The notes under the pieces: model-generated
What the model was told of the DNA's origin: nothing
Databases searched by the model: none
What the model saw: only the letters and a program-made list of their open reading frames with translations
Shown here: piece by piece, positions 1 to 7,301 of the stretch
Layout: each line of letters opens with the position of its first letter
Numbering within the stretch: the stretch's first letter is position 1
Program-made: the position numbers and the translations under genes
NCBI GenBank assembly: GCA_945869365.1
Contig: CAMBOW010000020.1
Span: forward strand, 1 to 23,547
DNA length: 23,547 bases
DNA from: Flavobacterium psychrophilum
GTDB lineage: Bacteria; Bacteroidota; Bacteroidia; Flavobacteriales; Flavobacteriaceae
Reading direction: 5' to 3'

Positions 1-2
1 CT

Positions 3-3000
3 CCCGATTCCATTCGCATTCGGTACCTAAAATTTCCGGAACACCTCACCAAAAAATACAGCATTTACGACGATGCGCGTGTGCTCACCACCAACATTCG
101 GCAACCCAAATTGTTTAGTCTTTCTCCGGTAACTGCCAATCGATTTGTGCCTTTTGACGGACTGAATACTTCGGGTAGTATTACGCGGGGAATGACCGTG
201 GGCAACAACCAAAACCCTGTAGTTAATTCGAATTTAGACTTGCAAATCAGCGGAAAAATCTCGGATAAAGTGAGTTTACGGGCCTCCATACAAGACAACA
301 ATATTCCGTTGCAGGAGGGTGGTTATTCGCAAAAACTGGATGAATTTGACCAAGTATTCATGGAATTGTTTAGCGATCGCTGGGCCATTCGGGCAGGAGA
401 TTTATTTTTAGAAAATAAGGGATCCCAGTTTTTAAATTTCAATAAAAAAGTACAAGGACTTTCCTCGCGCTTTAACTTTGGCTCAGACGAAACCACGCAA
501 ACCTCCCTATTTGCTACAGCTGCCTTGGTGAGAGGCCAATACGCCAAAAGCAATTTTACAGGCCGAGAAGGCAACCAAGGACCCTACAAACTTAAAGGTC
601 CCAATGGCGAATTGTATGTTTTAGTGATTTCTGGTTCTGAACGGGTATATGTGAACGGCGTTTTGCTAGAACGCGGAGAAAACAACGATTACACCATCGA
701 TTACAATGCCGGCGAATTGCTTTTTACTCCGGTGTTTCCAATTACTTCAGAAATGCGTATAGCGGTAGAGTACCAATATTCCGAGCGGAGCTACAACCGA
801 ATTGTAACCTATGCCGGCGGAAGTGTGACCGCTGAAAAATGGAACATCAGCACGGCAGTCTATGCCGAAAGTGATTTGAAAAATCAACCCTTACAACAAA
901 CACTCACCCAAGAACAACTCGCTGTTTTGCAAACTGCCGGCGATGATGCTGCATCAACCTATGCCAGTTCGGCCTATGTAGACACCTATGCTGCATCAAA
1001 GGTATTGTACAAAAAAACAACGACCAATGGCGTGACCTACTTTGTCTATTCCAATAATGCTGAAGATGTTTTGTACAATGTGCGATTCACCTTGCTTGGG
1101 CCCAATCAAGGGGATTATGTGCTCACAAATGCCTCGGTGGTGGGAAAATTATTTGAATATGTCGCGCCTATCAATGGGGTAAAACAAGGAAATTATGATC
1201 CAGTGATTAAATTGGTGCCACCTACCAAATTACAAATCGCCACAGTCACAGGGGCTATTCATCCAAATGACAAAACTACCTTTGATTGGGAATTGGCACT
1301 GAGCGAAAACGATGCCAATTTATTTTCAAGCCAAAATGATAACAACAACAAAGGCTTGGCGGGAAAATGGAACCTCAAACAACGGCTGCTTTCTAAAAAA
1401 TGGCAACTAGACGCCAGTAGTTCGTTTCAATATGTGCAAGAAAATTTCAAAACTATCGAACGACTTACGAGCATAGAGTTTGCCCGCGATTGGAATTTGG
1501 GTCTATTTACGGGAAACCAAAGCATATTCAGCGCTAAGCTTGACGCCCAGTTGCCCAAAAAAGGAAACTTGGCCTATCAATATGAAAATTTGGGGTTGAC
1601 AAACAATTTTACAGGCAACCGTCACCAACTAAGCGGAGCATTTCAGCTGGGCACTTGGAGCATTCACCAGCAAGGAAGTGTCATGAAAAGCGACAGCCAA
1701 TTGGCGACAACCACGTTTATTCGGGAGCAACTTACAACCAAATGGCAGCGCAACAAAAACTGGATTGGCTCTTCTTTGCGATTGGAAAACAACCAAGAAC
1801 AGCTAAAAACTCCGCGGCTTTTAACCCCTTTAAGTCAACGATTTACCGAATGGGGTGCGTTTCTGGGCCGAGGCGACAGCACCAAAGTCTATGCGCAATT
1901 AGGCTATTTAAACCGACGCACCGACAGTATACAAAATGGCCTACTGAAAGAGGCAAGTAGATCGCATTCGTATTACTTGAAATCAAAAATCTTGCAATCG
2001 GACGAACGGGATTTGGGGGTTTTTATCAATTACCGCAGACTAGAATTTACTGAACCCGCCAAAAAAAATCAACCTTCGCTCAACTCCCGAATTTTGTATA
2101 ACGACAATTTTGGGGATAAATTGGTGCAAACCACCACCGCCTATGAGACTGCTTCGGGTGCCATTGCGCAACAGGAATTTACCTACATCGAAGTGCCTCC
2201 CGGACAAGGCGTATATGCGTGGATTGATTACAACGGCAATGGGATTCAAGAACTCGAAGAATTTGAAGTAGCTCCGTTTCCAGACCAAGCCAAATTTGTG
2301 CGCGTGTATTTGCCGTCACAAGTTTTTTTACAAACCCACCAAAATAAATTTTCGGAATCGGTGAGCTGGAACCCCATGATTTGGAGAACCTCATCCGGAT
2401 TTAAACGGATGCTTTCCTACTTGTACAACCAAACGGCCTTTAGCATTGACCGAAAATTGGAACGCAACGGCGATCAGTTTAATCTAAATCCATTTAGTTC
2501 ATCGGGAGCTAATTTGTTGGGTTTGCAACAAAATTTCAGGAATAGCTTTTTTATCAATCGGGGGAAACAAAACCATTCGATAACCTATACTTTTTTGGAA
2601 AGCAAGGTGCAAAACTTGTTGTCCTTTGGCTCCCAATCCAGCCAAAACACAGCACACCAATTGCAGTACAACCACCTCATAGCCAAAACGTGGCTGCTTG
2701 GGTTTACAGCAAAAACAGCCAACTCGAGCCTGAGCGTGAGCGACTATATTGCCCGAAATTATACCATAGATAGTTATTTTGTATCGCCCAAATTGTCCTA
2801 TATTTTTTCGCAAAATGCCAGCCTAGATATTTTTGTAGAACAGCAAAACAAACAAAATCAACTAGGCGATTTGGAGCAACTCAAACAAACCCGTATAGGC
2901 AGTTCGTTTACTTATTCAGGAGAAAAAAAAGTAACACTCAATGGGGAATATTCCTACTACAACAATGCATTTACAGGCAATGCTTACACTCCAGCGGCGT

Positions 3001-3167
3001 TTCAGATGTTAGAAGGACTACAACCGGGTAAAAATAGCACTTGGCGCCTATTGGCTCAAAAAAACCTCACCCAATACTTGGAACTCAACTTGAATTACCA
3101 AGGCCGCAAAAGCGAAAACAGCCCGGTGGTGCATATTGGGTCGGTGCAGTTGCGGGCGTATTTTTAA
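3..3167 (+). CDS. Large outer-membrane beta-barrel protein, 5' end outside the window
   Basis: The reading frame is open to the left edge: codons from base 3 translate without a stop into the body of the protein, so the real start lies upstream and 1054 residues are visible. A GTG at 81 is only an internal codon. The N-terminal visible part has the phrase GNNQNPVVNSNLDLQISGK followed by LDEFDQVF and RAGDLFLENKG, a pattern I know from uncharacterised, very large Bacteroidota surface/outer-membrane proteins. The rest is rich in alternating aromatic/polar strands and ends in LRAYF, with a terminal aromatic typical of barrel insertion signals. At 2226-2261 an acidic loop, DYNGNGIQELEE, resembles an EF-hand calcium loop. 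No catalytic motif is seen. It is likely a TonB-independent outer-membrane protein of unknown role; I cannot name it more precisely. It has no obvious operon partner downstream. Confidence 0.75.
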   Translation, partial: PDSIRIRYLKFPEHLTKKYSIYDDARVLTTNIRQPKLFSLSPVTANRFVPFDGLNTSGSITRGMTVGNNQNPVVNSNLDLQISGKISDKVSLRASIQDNNIPLQEGGYSQKLDEFDQVFMELFSDRWAIRAGDLFLENKGSQFLNFNKKVQGLSSRFNFGSDETTQTSLFATAALVRGQYAKSNFTGREGNQGPYKLKGPNGELYVLVISGSERVYVNGVLLERGENNDYTIDYNAGELLFTPVFPITSEMRIAVEYQYSERSYNRIVTYAGGSVTAEKWNISTAVYAESDLKNQPLQQTLTQEQLAVLQTAGDDAASTYASSAYVDTYAASKVLYKKTTTNGVTYFVYSNNAEDVLYNVRFTLLGPNQGDYVLTNASVVGKLFEYVAPINGVKQGNYDPVIKLVPPTKLQIATVTGAIHPNDKTTFDWELALSENDANLFSSQNDNNNKGLAGKWNLKQRLLSKKWQLDASSSFQYVQENFKTIERLTSIEFARDWNLGLFTGNQSIFSAKLDAQLPKKGNLAYQYENLGLTNNFTGNRHQLSGAFQLGTWSIHQQGSVMKSDSQLATTTFIREQLTTKWQRNKNWIGSSLRLENNQEQLKTPRLLTPLSQRFTEWGAFLGRGDSTKVYAQLGYLNRRTDSIQNGLLKEASRSHSYYLKSKILQSDERDLGVFINYRRLEFTEPAKKNQPSLNSRILYNDNFGDKLVQTTTAYETASGAIAQQEFTYIEVPPGQGVYAWIDYNGNGIQELEEFEVAPFPDQAKFVRVYLPSQVFLQTHQNKFSESVSWNPMIWRTSSGFKRMLSYLYNQTAFSIDRKLERNGDQFNLNPFSSSGANLLGLQQNFRNSFFINRGKQNHSITYTFLESKVQNLLSFGSQSSQNTAHQLQYNHLIAKTWLLGFTAKTANSSLSVSDYIARNYTIDSYFVSPKLSYIFSQNASLDIFVEQQNKQNQLGDLEQLKQTRIGSSFTYSGEKKVTLNGEYSYYNNAFTGNAYTPAAFQMLEGLQPGKNSTWRLLAQKNLTQYLELNLNYQGRKSENSPVVHIGSVQLRAYF

Positions 3168-3186
3168 TTGATGCAGGAAGAGAAAC

Positions 3187-3210
3187 GATTTTTGATTTTT
3201 GATTTTTGAT
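3187..3210. repeat. Short tandem repeat GATTTTT
   Basis: Three head-to-tail copies of the heptamer GATTTTT at 3187-3207, followed by GAT and then a degenerate GTTTGATT, lie 20 nt after the stop of the large outer-membrane gene. No function is evident. Such runs could arise by slippage or be part of a dispersed intergenic element together with the palindrome just downstream. Confidence 0.6.
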
Positions 3211-3231
3211 GTTTGATTGCTTCGCTAGTTC

Positions 3232-3249
3232 GTCCCGAAGCTTCGGGAC
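3232..3249. repeat. Perfect 18-bp intergenic palindrome
   Basis: GTCCCGAAGCTTCGGGAC is a perfect inverted repeat with no loop. It has no T-tract on either side, so it does not look like an intrinsic terminator. It could be a dispersed repetitive extragenic palindrome, a cruciform or a protein-binding site. The window holds only this one copy. Confidence 0.6.
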
Positions 3250-3332
3250 TCGGGTGTTGATTTGTAAAATATACTACGCACAGTTTTGGTACTCAGAAAT
3301 TCTGTCCCAACCATCGGATTTGGCAGGAACAC

Positions 3333-3366
3333 AAAAAAAGTCGAAACTCGCGTTTCGACTTTTTTG
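3333..3366 (-). terminator. Intrinsic terminator of the tRNA-Ala unit
   Basis: The stem GTCGAAAC (3340-3347) pairs perfectly with GTTTCGAC (3352-3359) around a 4-nt loop. Read on the minus strand it is followed by seven T (3333-3339) and starts directly after the tRNA 3' end at 3367. A-rich bases on the other side could let it also stop transcription arriving from the plus-strand gene. Confidence 0.8.
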
Positions 3367-3440
3367 TGGAGAATACCGGAATCGAACCGGTTACCTCTTG
3401 CCTGCCAGGCAAGCGCTCTAGCCAAGTGAGCTAATCCCCC
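3367..3440 (-). tRNA. tRNA-Ala (anticodon GGC)
   Basis: The minus strand folds into a complete 74-nt cloverleaf: acceptor GGGGGAT/ATTCTCC, D stem GCTC/GAGC, anticodon stem CTTGC/GCAAG with loop CTGGCAG, a 5-nt variable region, and T stem ACCGG/CCGGT with loop TTCGAAT. The anticodon GGC reads GCC (and probably GCU) alanine codons. The acceptor contains a G3-U70 wobble pair, the classical identity element for alanyl-tRNA synthetase, which independently supports the call. The discriminator base is A; the CCA tail is not encoded (CAAAA follows), so it must be added after transcription. It lies 17 nt beyond the stop of the preceding minus-strand gene. Confidence 0.95.
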
Positions 3441-3449
3441 ATTTGGCTG

Positions 3450-3482
3450 CAAATATATTAAAAAGATGTATTTAACGACAAA
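3450..3482 (-). promoter_or_regulatory. Bacteroidota-type promoter for tRNA-Ala
   Basis: On the minus strand a TTTG (3482-3479) is followed after 21 nt by TATATTTG (3457-3450), matching the -33 TTTG / -7 TAnnTTTG consensus of Bacteroidota. The expected start is a few bases before the tRNA 5' end at 3440. The -33 box lies inside the last codons of the barrel gene. This is the most complete promoter in the window. Confidence 0.65.
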
Positions 3483-5158
3483 GAAACACCAGAACTTTCA
3501 GGAACAAATCGGCAAACACCGCCTACACAAACTAAACCACCTCTTTGTCGGCCATAATTTAACGATACGCGCGTGGCGTTTTTACGAAACGATCCCCCAA
3601 GATTATAGTAATGATTTCGGTAATAGGCTGTGTCGTTTCCGTAATTGTACAAATCATACACATACATCGAAAATTTGGAGTTAAAATTATATTCAAAAGT
3701 AGCCGCTGCCCAATTTTTACGATCATAATCAGCCCACATGTGCTCTCCCATAAAACGGATTGATTGCCCTTTGTCAAATTTATATATTACGTCTCCCCCA
3801 ACAATATGGGCATTCACTTCACCTGTAGCATCTTCGATGTATTTTTTGTTATAGTATTGATTGATGTAACTCAAAATAGTTTGCCACTTGGGCGACCATT
3901 TTTTAGTGACTTCAAAATTGACATCCGAATAAAATCGTTCTCCAAACCCAAAAAAATCAGTTTTATAATTTTGCGGATTGTAAATGTAATAGTCTCCACT
4001 TAGTCCATTAAAATTTGATGCATTCAGTGCAACTTTAGTCCCGTATTTACCGCCCAATTGGGTTCCTTTTTTAAAGTCATAAAACAAATCAACTTGGCCC
4101 CCTATATCTCCCGCTTTTACATAGCTCGAACCAGCTAAAAGCACGTTGGGTTGTGCCTGGTATACATAAATATTGGCTAGATTATAGTGGTGCTGTTTAG
4201 TTAAACTCGGAATAAAATTCATAATTCGGTCATTAAAAATGTTTCCTTTAGCTCCTCGTTCAGAGAAAAAACTCATGTTCTCCATGCGGCGAAACGAACC
4301 ATCAACCCCGAAGCCTTTTTTAGAATATCCTAAATTTAATAATAATGCGCTGCCCGGCTTAATCAAATTATTATCCACTTGACCAGGAGCCTGCACCACA
4401 GCATCTTCTGTTTTGTAATTATATTCAGCCGAAAAATAAACCGAATTGTGTGTCACATTGATACGCCCAGAAACCCCATTGGTCAAGGCATCAAAATTGG
4501 GATTTTCGATTGTTGTTTTTTCATAGCGCCCCACATAATTCCCTCCGAAGGTTAAATCGGTGGTGTTCCATTTTAATGCTTTTGAAACATTCCATTCCCA
4601 ATCGCCACCAAAAATTTCAGACTGTGCCACGTCAAAGCCTGTACGCTGTTTGCCATAAATCAATTTGGTGGTAAAAAAAGGACTCGGTTTCAAGATAATA
4701 CGTCCTCCGCGCAAAGCATTGTTAATTCCTAAAGCACGATCTTCCCAGGTTCTAAACAACAAGCCGCTTCCAAACTGTTCATAATAATAACCAGCGGTAA
4801 CGTCTACTTTTTCTCCTTTATACTGCACAAAATAGGTGGCTACATTGGTTCCGTTGTATTTTGGATTCATGTTTAACAGCGCATTTTGCTCATACGCTTC
4901 GCCCTGTATCCCAGCTACCCATTTTTTACGCGAATAATTGACAAATAAATACGAATTGGAACGAAGAGGCTCGGGAGGATGAACCGTTGAATTACCATCA
5001 ATGTCTTTCAGGCCCTTGTCATTTAAATACCACTGGGCATTCGATTCGAAGCCTCCACTAAAGATTCCTTTATCTTTGGTTTGATTTTCGGTTTGTGCAA
5101 CACTGATTACAGAAGTCAATAGTGCAACAAAGGCACTTGTAAGGCATTTTTTGGTCAT
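3458..5158 (-). CDS. DUF6029-type outer-membrane beta-barrel protein
   Basis: A 566-residue protein with an N-terminal signal peptide (MTKKCLTSAFVALLTSVISVAQ, cleavage about residue 21-22) followed by IFSGGFESNAQWYLND, an opening I associate with the DUF6029 family of Bacteroidota. Throughout it shows amphipathic, aromatic-rich strands (many Tyr and Phe) and ends in LNTSF, a terminal Phe typical of outer-membrane barrels. After removal of the signal peptide only two cysteines remain, C544 and C549, in a CVGGVC segment in the last hairpin; they may form a disulfide. Its ATG (5158-5156) overlaps the stop of the upstream thioredoxin gene by one base, implying coupled translation. Role unknown; membership of DUF6029 is from memory of the family pattern. 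Confidence 0.8.
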   Translation of the reverse strand: MTKKCLTSAFVALLTSVISVAQTENQTKDKGIFSGGFESNAQWYLNDKGLKDIDGNSTVHPPEPLRSNSYLFVNYSRKKWVAGIQGEAYEQNALLNMNPKYNGTNVATYFVQYKGEKVDVTAGYYYEQFGSGLLFRTWEDRALGINNALRGGRIILKPSPFFTTKLIYGKQRTGFDVAQSEIFGGDWEWNVSKALKWNTTDLTFGGNYVGRYEKTTIENPNFDALTNGVSGRINVTHNSVYFSAEYNYKTEDAVVQAPGQVDNNLIKPGSALLLNLGYSKKGFGVDGSFRRMENMSFFSERGAKGNIFNDRIMNFIPSLTKQHHYNLANIYVYQAQPNVLLAGSSYVKAGDIGGQVDLFYDFKKGTQLGGKYGTKVALNASNFNGLSGDYYIYNPQNYKTDFFGFGERFYSDVNFEVTKKWSPKWQTILSYINQYYNKKYIEDATGEVNAHIVGGDVIYKFDKGQSIRFMGEHMWADYDRKNWAAATFEYNFNSKFSMYVYDLYNYGNDTAYYRNHYYNLGGSFRKNATRVSLNYGRQRGGLVCVGGVCRFVPESSGVSLSLNTSF

Positions 5159-5637
5159 TATTTCAACTGCTTCAATTTGGCTAATAATTCAACTTCACTG
5201 CCCGGTACATAGCCGTTTTGAATGTGTAATATTTGGTTGTTTTTTACTACAATAGTGTAGGGAATGTTTACAATGGTTAACGCACGTTTTAAATCTTGAT
5301 TGGTATCTAACAAAATAGTATACCCCCACCCTTTTCCATTCACCATGGGTTTAACCCGTTTTTGGGTGCGTGCATCATCGGTTGCAATAGCAATAACTTC
5401 CATATTAAGTTCTTTTTTCCAGTCGTCGATTACCTCATTTAATTCATCCAATTCATTGATGCAAGGACCACACCAAGTTGCCCAAAAAGAAATAAGGTAT
5501 AGTTTGTCTGTTTCAGAAAAATCTTTTTTCATGAAAACAGGCTTGCCCTCTAAATTGGTTAGGGCAACATCAGGTAATGTGGTTTGCGCTTTTGCGAGTG
5601 TACAAAAAAAGAAAAGGAGCAGAGCTAGTTTTTTCAT
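5158..5637 (-). CDS. TlpA/ResA-like periplasmic thioredoxin
   Basis: A 159-residue exported thioredoxin-fold protein. The signal peptide MKKLALLLFFFCTLAKA ends before Q18; the fold follows with SFWATWCGPC (redox cysteines C56 and C59) and the cis-proline segment NIPYT (P126) that closes the active site. The WCGPC sequence and short length fit the TlpA/ResA/AhpC-TSA group, which reduce or exchange disulfides outside the cytoplasm. It is the first gene of a minus-strand pair: its TAA overlaps the ATG of the DUF6029-type barrel by one nucleotide. The divergent neighbour is an Omp28-type lipoprotein that also carries a CxxC. The likely job is to keep a cysteine pair of an envelope partner in the right redox state; the barrel next door is the obvious candidate, but this is inference. 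Confidence 0.9.
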   Translation of the reverse strand: MKKLALLLFFFCTLAKAQTTLPDVALTNLEGKPVFMKKDFSETDKLYLISFWATWCGPCINELDELNEVIDDWKKELNMEVIAIATDDARTQKRVKPMVNGKGWGYTILLDTNQDLKRALTIVNIPYTIVVKNNQILHIQNGYVPGSEVELLAKLKQLK

Positions 5638-5678
5638 AATAGAACTGAATATTTGTGCAAATGAATAAATAATCTTAC

Positions 5679-5697
5679 GAAAAGTAAAGTATTTTTC
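5679..5697. promoter_or_regulatory. Possible divergent promoter pair, thioredoxin gene / Omp28-type gene
   Basis: In the 99-bp gap two back-to-back near-consensus -7 boxes are present: TACTTTTC read on the minus strand (5686-5679) and TATTTTTC on the plus strand (5690-5697). Each differs from TAnnTTTG only in the last base. They would give leaders of roughly 35 nt on both sides. No clear -33 TTTG is seen at standard spacing. An ATTTG-TG-CAAAT inverted repeat lies at 5651-5662, in the leader of the minus-strand gene. Confidence 0.35.
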
Positions 5698-5736
5698 TTT
5701 TTATTTGTGGACAGAAAACTATTACGTTGATTTACT

Positions 5737-6600
5737 ATGAAAACAAAGGTTTTAAGCGCACTTTTTGCCATATCAATTTTATTGATTTCTTGTCAAGAAA
5801 CCAACATCATTAAAAACCTTCCTGATGGATCTTCTTCTGCGCCAGCTGTGAGCGGTTTTTTTAAGAAAAATGTGTTAGTCGAAGATTACACGGGCACATG
5901 GTGTGGCAACTGTACTCGCGTGTCATGGGCAATGAAAGAAGCCGAAGCAATTTCGGATAAAGTTATTCCTGTAGCCATTCATAACGGCAATGATCCGTAT
6001 CATTTTCCTGGAATTGCGCCTTTAAAAAACCTAATTTTACCCTCTTCTCCTCTTGCTTTACCGGTTTCTCGACTCAACCGAATGGAGGTATGGAGTTTCC
6101 CAGAAACATCCAACGTGCAACAGGTTATTGACTTAACCAGTAACAATACTACGATAGGAATTGCAATGAGTTCAATAGTAGCAAATGGCACAATTAAACT
6201 GGATGTTAAAATAAAATGTTTAGAAGATTACTCGAATTTAAAATTGGTAGTCTATTTGTTGGAAGATAAGTTGTATTTCTTGCAACGCAACTACAACCTC
6301 GATTTATACAACGGAGTAAATCCAATTCCTAGTTTTGAGCACAATCATGTGTTACGCGCATCCCTTACCGATATATTGGGAGAACCGATTAGTCCGATAA
6401 ATGAAGGAGAAACATTTGAAAAAAAGTTTGAGATTCCTATTCCAACTGTTACTTCTCCTCCAAGTTTTAGCAACATTCCTCAAATCAATCCTGATAACAT
6501 TAGTTTTGTAGCTTTTGTAATCCGAGCTGACGACAATAAAGCGATTAATGCAAGAGCGGCTCACGCCAATGAAAATCAGAATTTTCAAGTAAATCCTTAA
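5737..6600 (+). CDS. Omp28-type lipoprotein with thioredoxin-like CxxC
   Basis: A 287-residue lipoprotein: the lipobox LLIS-C19 follows a hydrophobic signal, so the protein should be anchored by Cys19. A spacer of about 25 residues leads to VLVEDYTGTWCGNC (C56, C59), the signature of Omp28-related outer-membrane proteins, whose N-terminal half is thioredoxin-like; a further cysteine is C161. The remainder is a beta-rich domain without recognisable motif. No C-terminal secretion (type IX) sorting tail is evident. It is transcribed divergently from the thioredoxin/DUF6029-type pair, 99 bp apart, and the three probably form one envelope redox module. The WCGNC sequence could be an active redox centre or a structural disulfide. 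The family call is good; the function is unknown. Confidence 0.8.
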   Translation: MKTKVLSALFAISILLISCQETNIIKNLPDGSSSAPAVSGFFKKNVLVEDYTGTWCGNCTRVSWAMKEAEAISDKVIPVAIHNGNDPYHFPGIAPLKNLILPSSPLALPVSRLNRMEVWSFPETSNVQQVIDLTSNNTTIGIAMSSIVANGTIKLDVKIKCLEDYSNLKLVVYLLEDKLYFLQRNYNLDLYNGVNPIPSFEHNHVLRASLTDILGEPISPINEGETFEKKFEIPIPTVTSPPSFSNIPQINPDNISFVAFVIRADDNKAINARAAHANENQNFQVNP

Positions 6601-6816
6601 AAATAGACTGCTGTATTTGAGGTGATTTTTTTTGTCTAATTGAGTGACTTTCAAAAATTATTAGACTTGGTTCACGCGGGTAGTTTCAATCAAAACCAAA
6701 CTTGTACTCCATAAAGGAATATAGTTGGTATTTGAATCGAAAATGTAGAGGTATTAATAAGGAACGCCATTAGTCGTATTACGGATCCAAAAACCAAATG
6801 GATTTAGAATAAATCG

Positions 6817-6824
6817 TATTTTTG
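6817..6824 (+). promoter_or_regulatory. -7 box for queD-lpxH
   Basis: TATTTTTG exactly matches TAnnTTTG and ends 17 nt before the queD ATG, giving a leader of about ten bases. No TTTG is found at the -33 position. The rest of the 241-bp gap (6601-6841) shows no gene, no preQ1-riboswitch-like sequence and no convincing terminator; a run of eight T near 6628 has no stem before it. Confidence 0.5.
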
Positions 6825-6841
6825 CCCAGTAAATTTACTAT

Positions 6842-7294
6842 ATGAGTCGCATCCGCATTACCAAACAATTCAATTTCGAAACCGGGCACGCCTTGTATGG
6901 CTATGACGGCAAATGCAAAAATGTGCATGGACACAGCTACAAATTGTCGGTAACGGTAATTGGAACTCCCATCACCGACCGCGACAATGTCAAGTTTGGG
7001 ATGGTGATTGATTTTACCGATTTAAAAAAAATTGTGAAAGAAGAAATTGTCGATCAGTTTGATCACGCCACGGTTTTTAATGAAACAACTCCACACGTTT
7101 CTTTGGCCAAAGAACTCAGCGACCGCGGACATCATGTTATTTTGGTTGATTACCAACCCACCAGCGAAAATATGGTGATTGATTTTGCCGAAAAAATAAC
7201 AAGGCGTTTGCCCAAAACCATACAATTGCATTCCTTAAAATTGCAAGAAACAGATTCTTCGTTTGCCGAATGGTTTGCGAGTGACAACCAATAG
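6842..7294 (+). CDS. queD: 6-carboxy-5,6,7,8-tetrahydropterin synthase
   Basis: A 150-residue member of the 6-pyruvoyl-tetrahydropterin synthase fold. QueD converts 7,8-dihydroneopterin triphosphate to 6-carboxytetrahydropterin, the second committed step towards preQ0 and queuosine of tRNA. The zinc-binding histidines are present (H16 in FETGHA, H29 and H31 in NVHGHSY), as are the nucleophile C25 just before them, the Asp-His pair D74-H75 (QFDHATV) and E136 in LQETDSSFAEW. Length is slightly above E. coli QueD (about 120) owing to an insert after the dimer strands. No other preQ0 genes are nearby. The lpxH ATG follows the stop by 7 nt, so the two are probably one operon. A eukaryote-type PTPS role is less likely in this context. 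Confidence 0.9.
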   Translation: MSRIRITKQFNFETGHALYGYDGKCKNVHGHSYKLSVTVIGTPITDRDNVKFGMVIDFTDLKKIVKEEIVDQFDHATVFNETTPHVSLAKELSDRGHHVILVDYQPTSENMVIDFAEKITRRLPKTIQLHSLKLQETDSSFAEWFASDNQ

Positions 7295-7301
7295 ATCTGC
7301 C

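Noticed and set aside
3206..3452. Open frames on both strands over the tRNA region
   Set aside because: They run through the tRNA-Ala and its terminator and resemble no protein; the cloverleaf explains the sequence.
6601..6841. Possible preQ1 riboswitch or small gene before queD
   Set aside because: No preQ1 aptamer-like sequence, no pseudoknot pairing found by eye, and no short frame with a plausible start.
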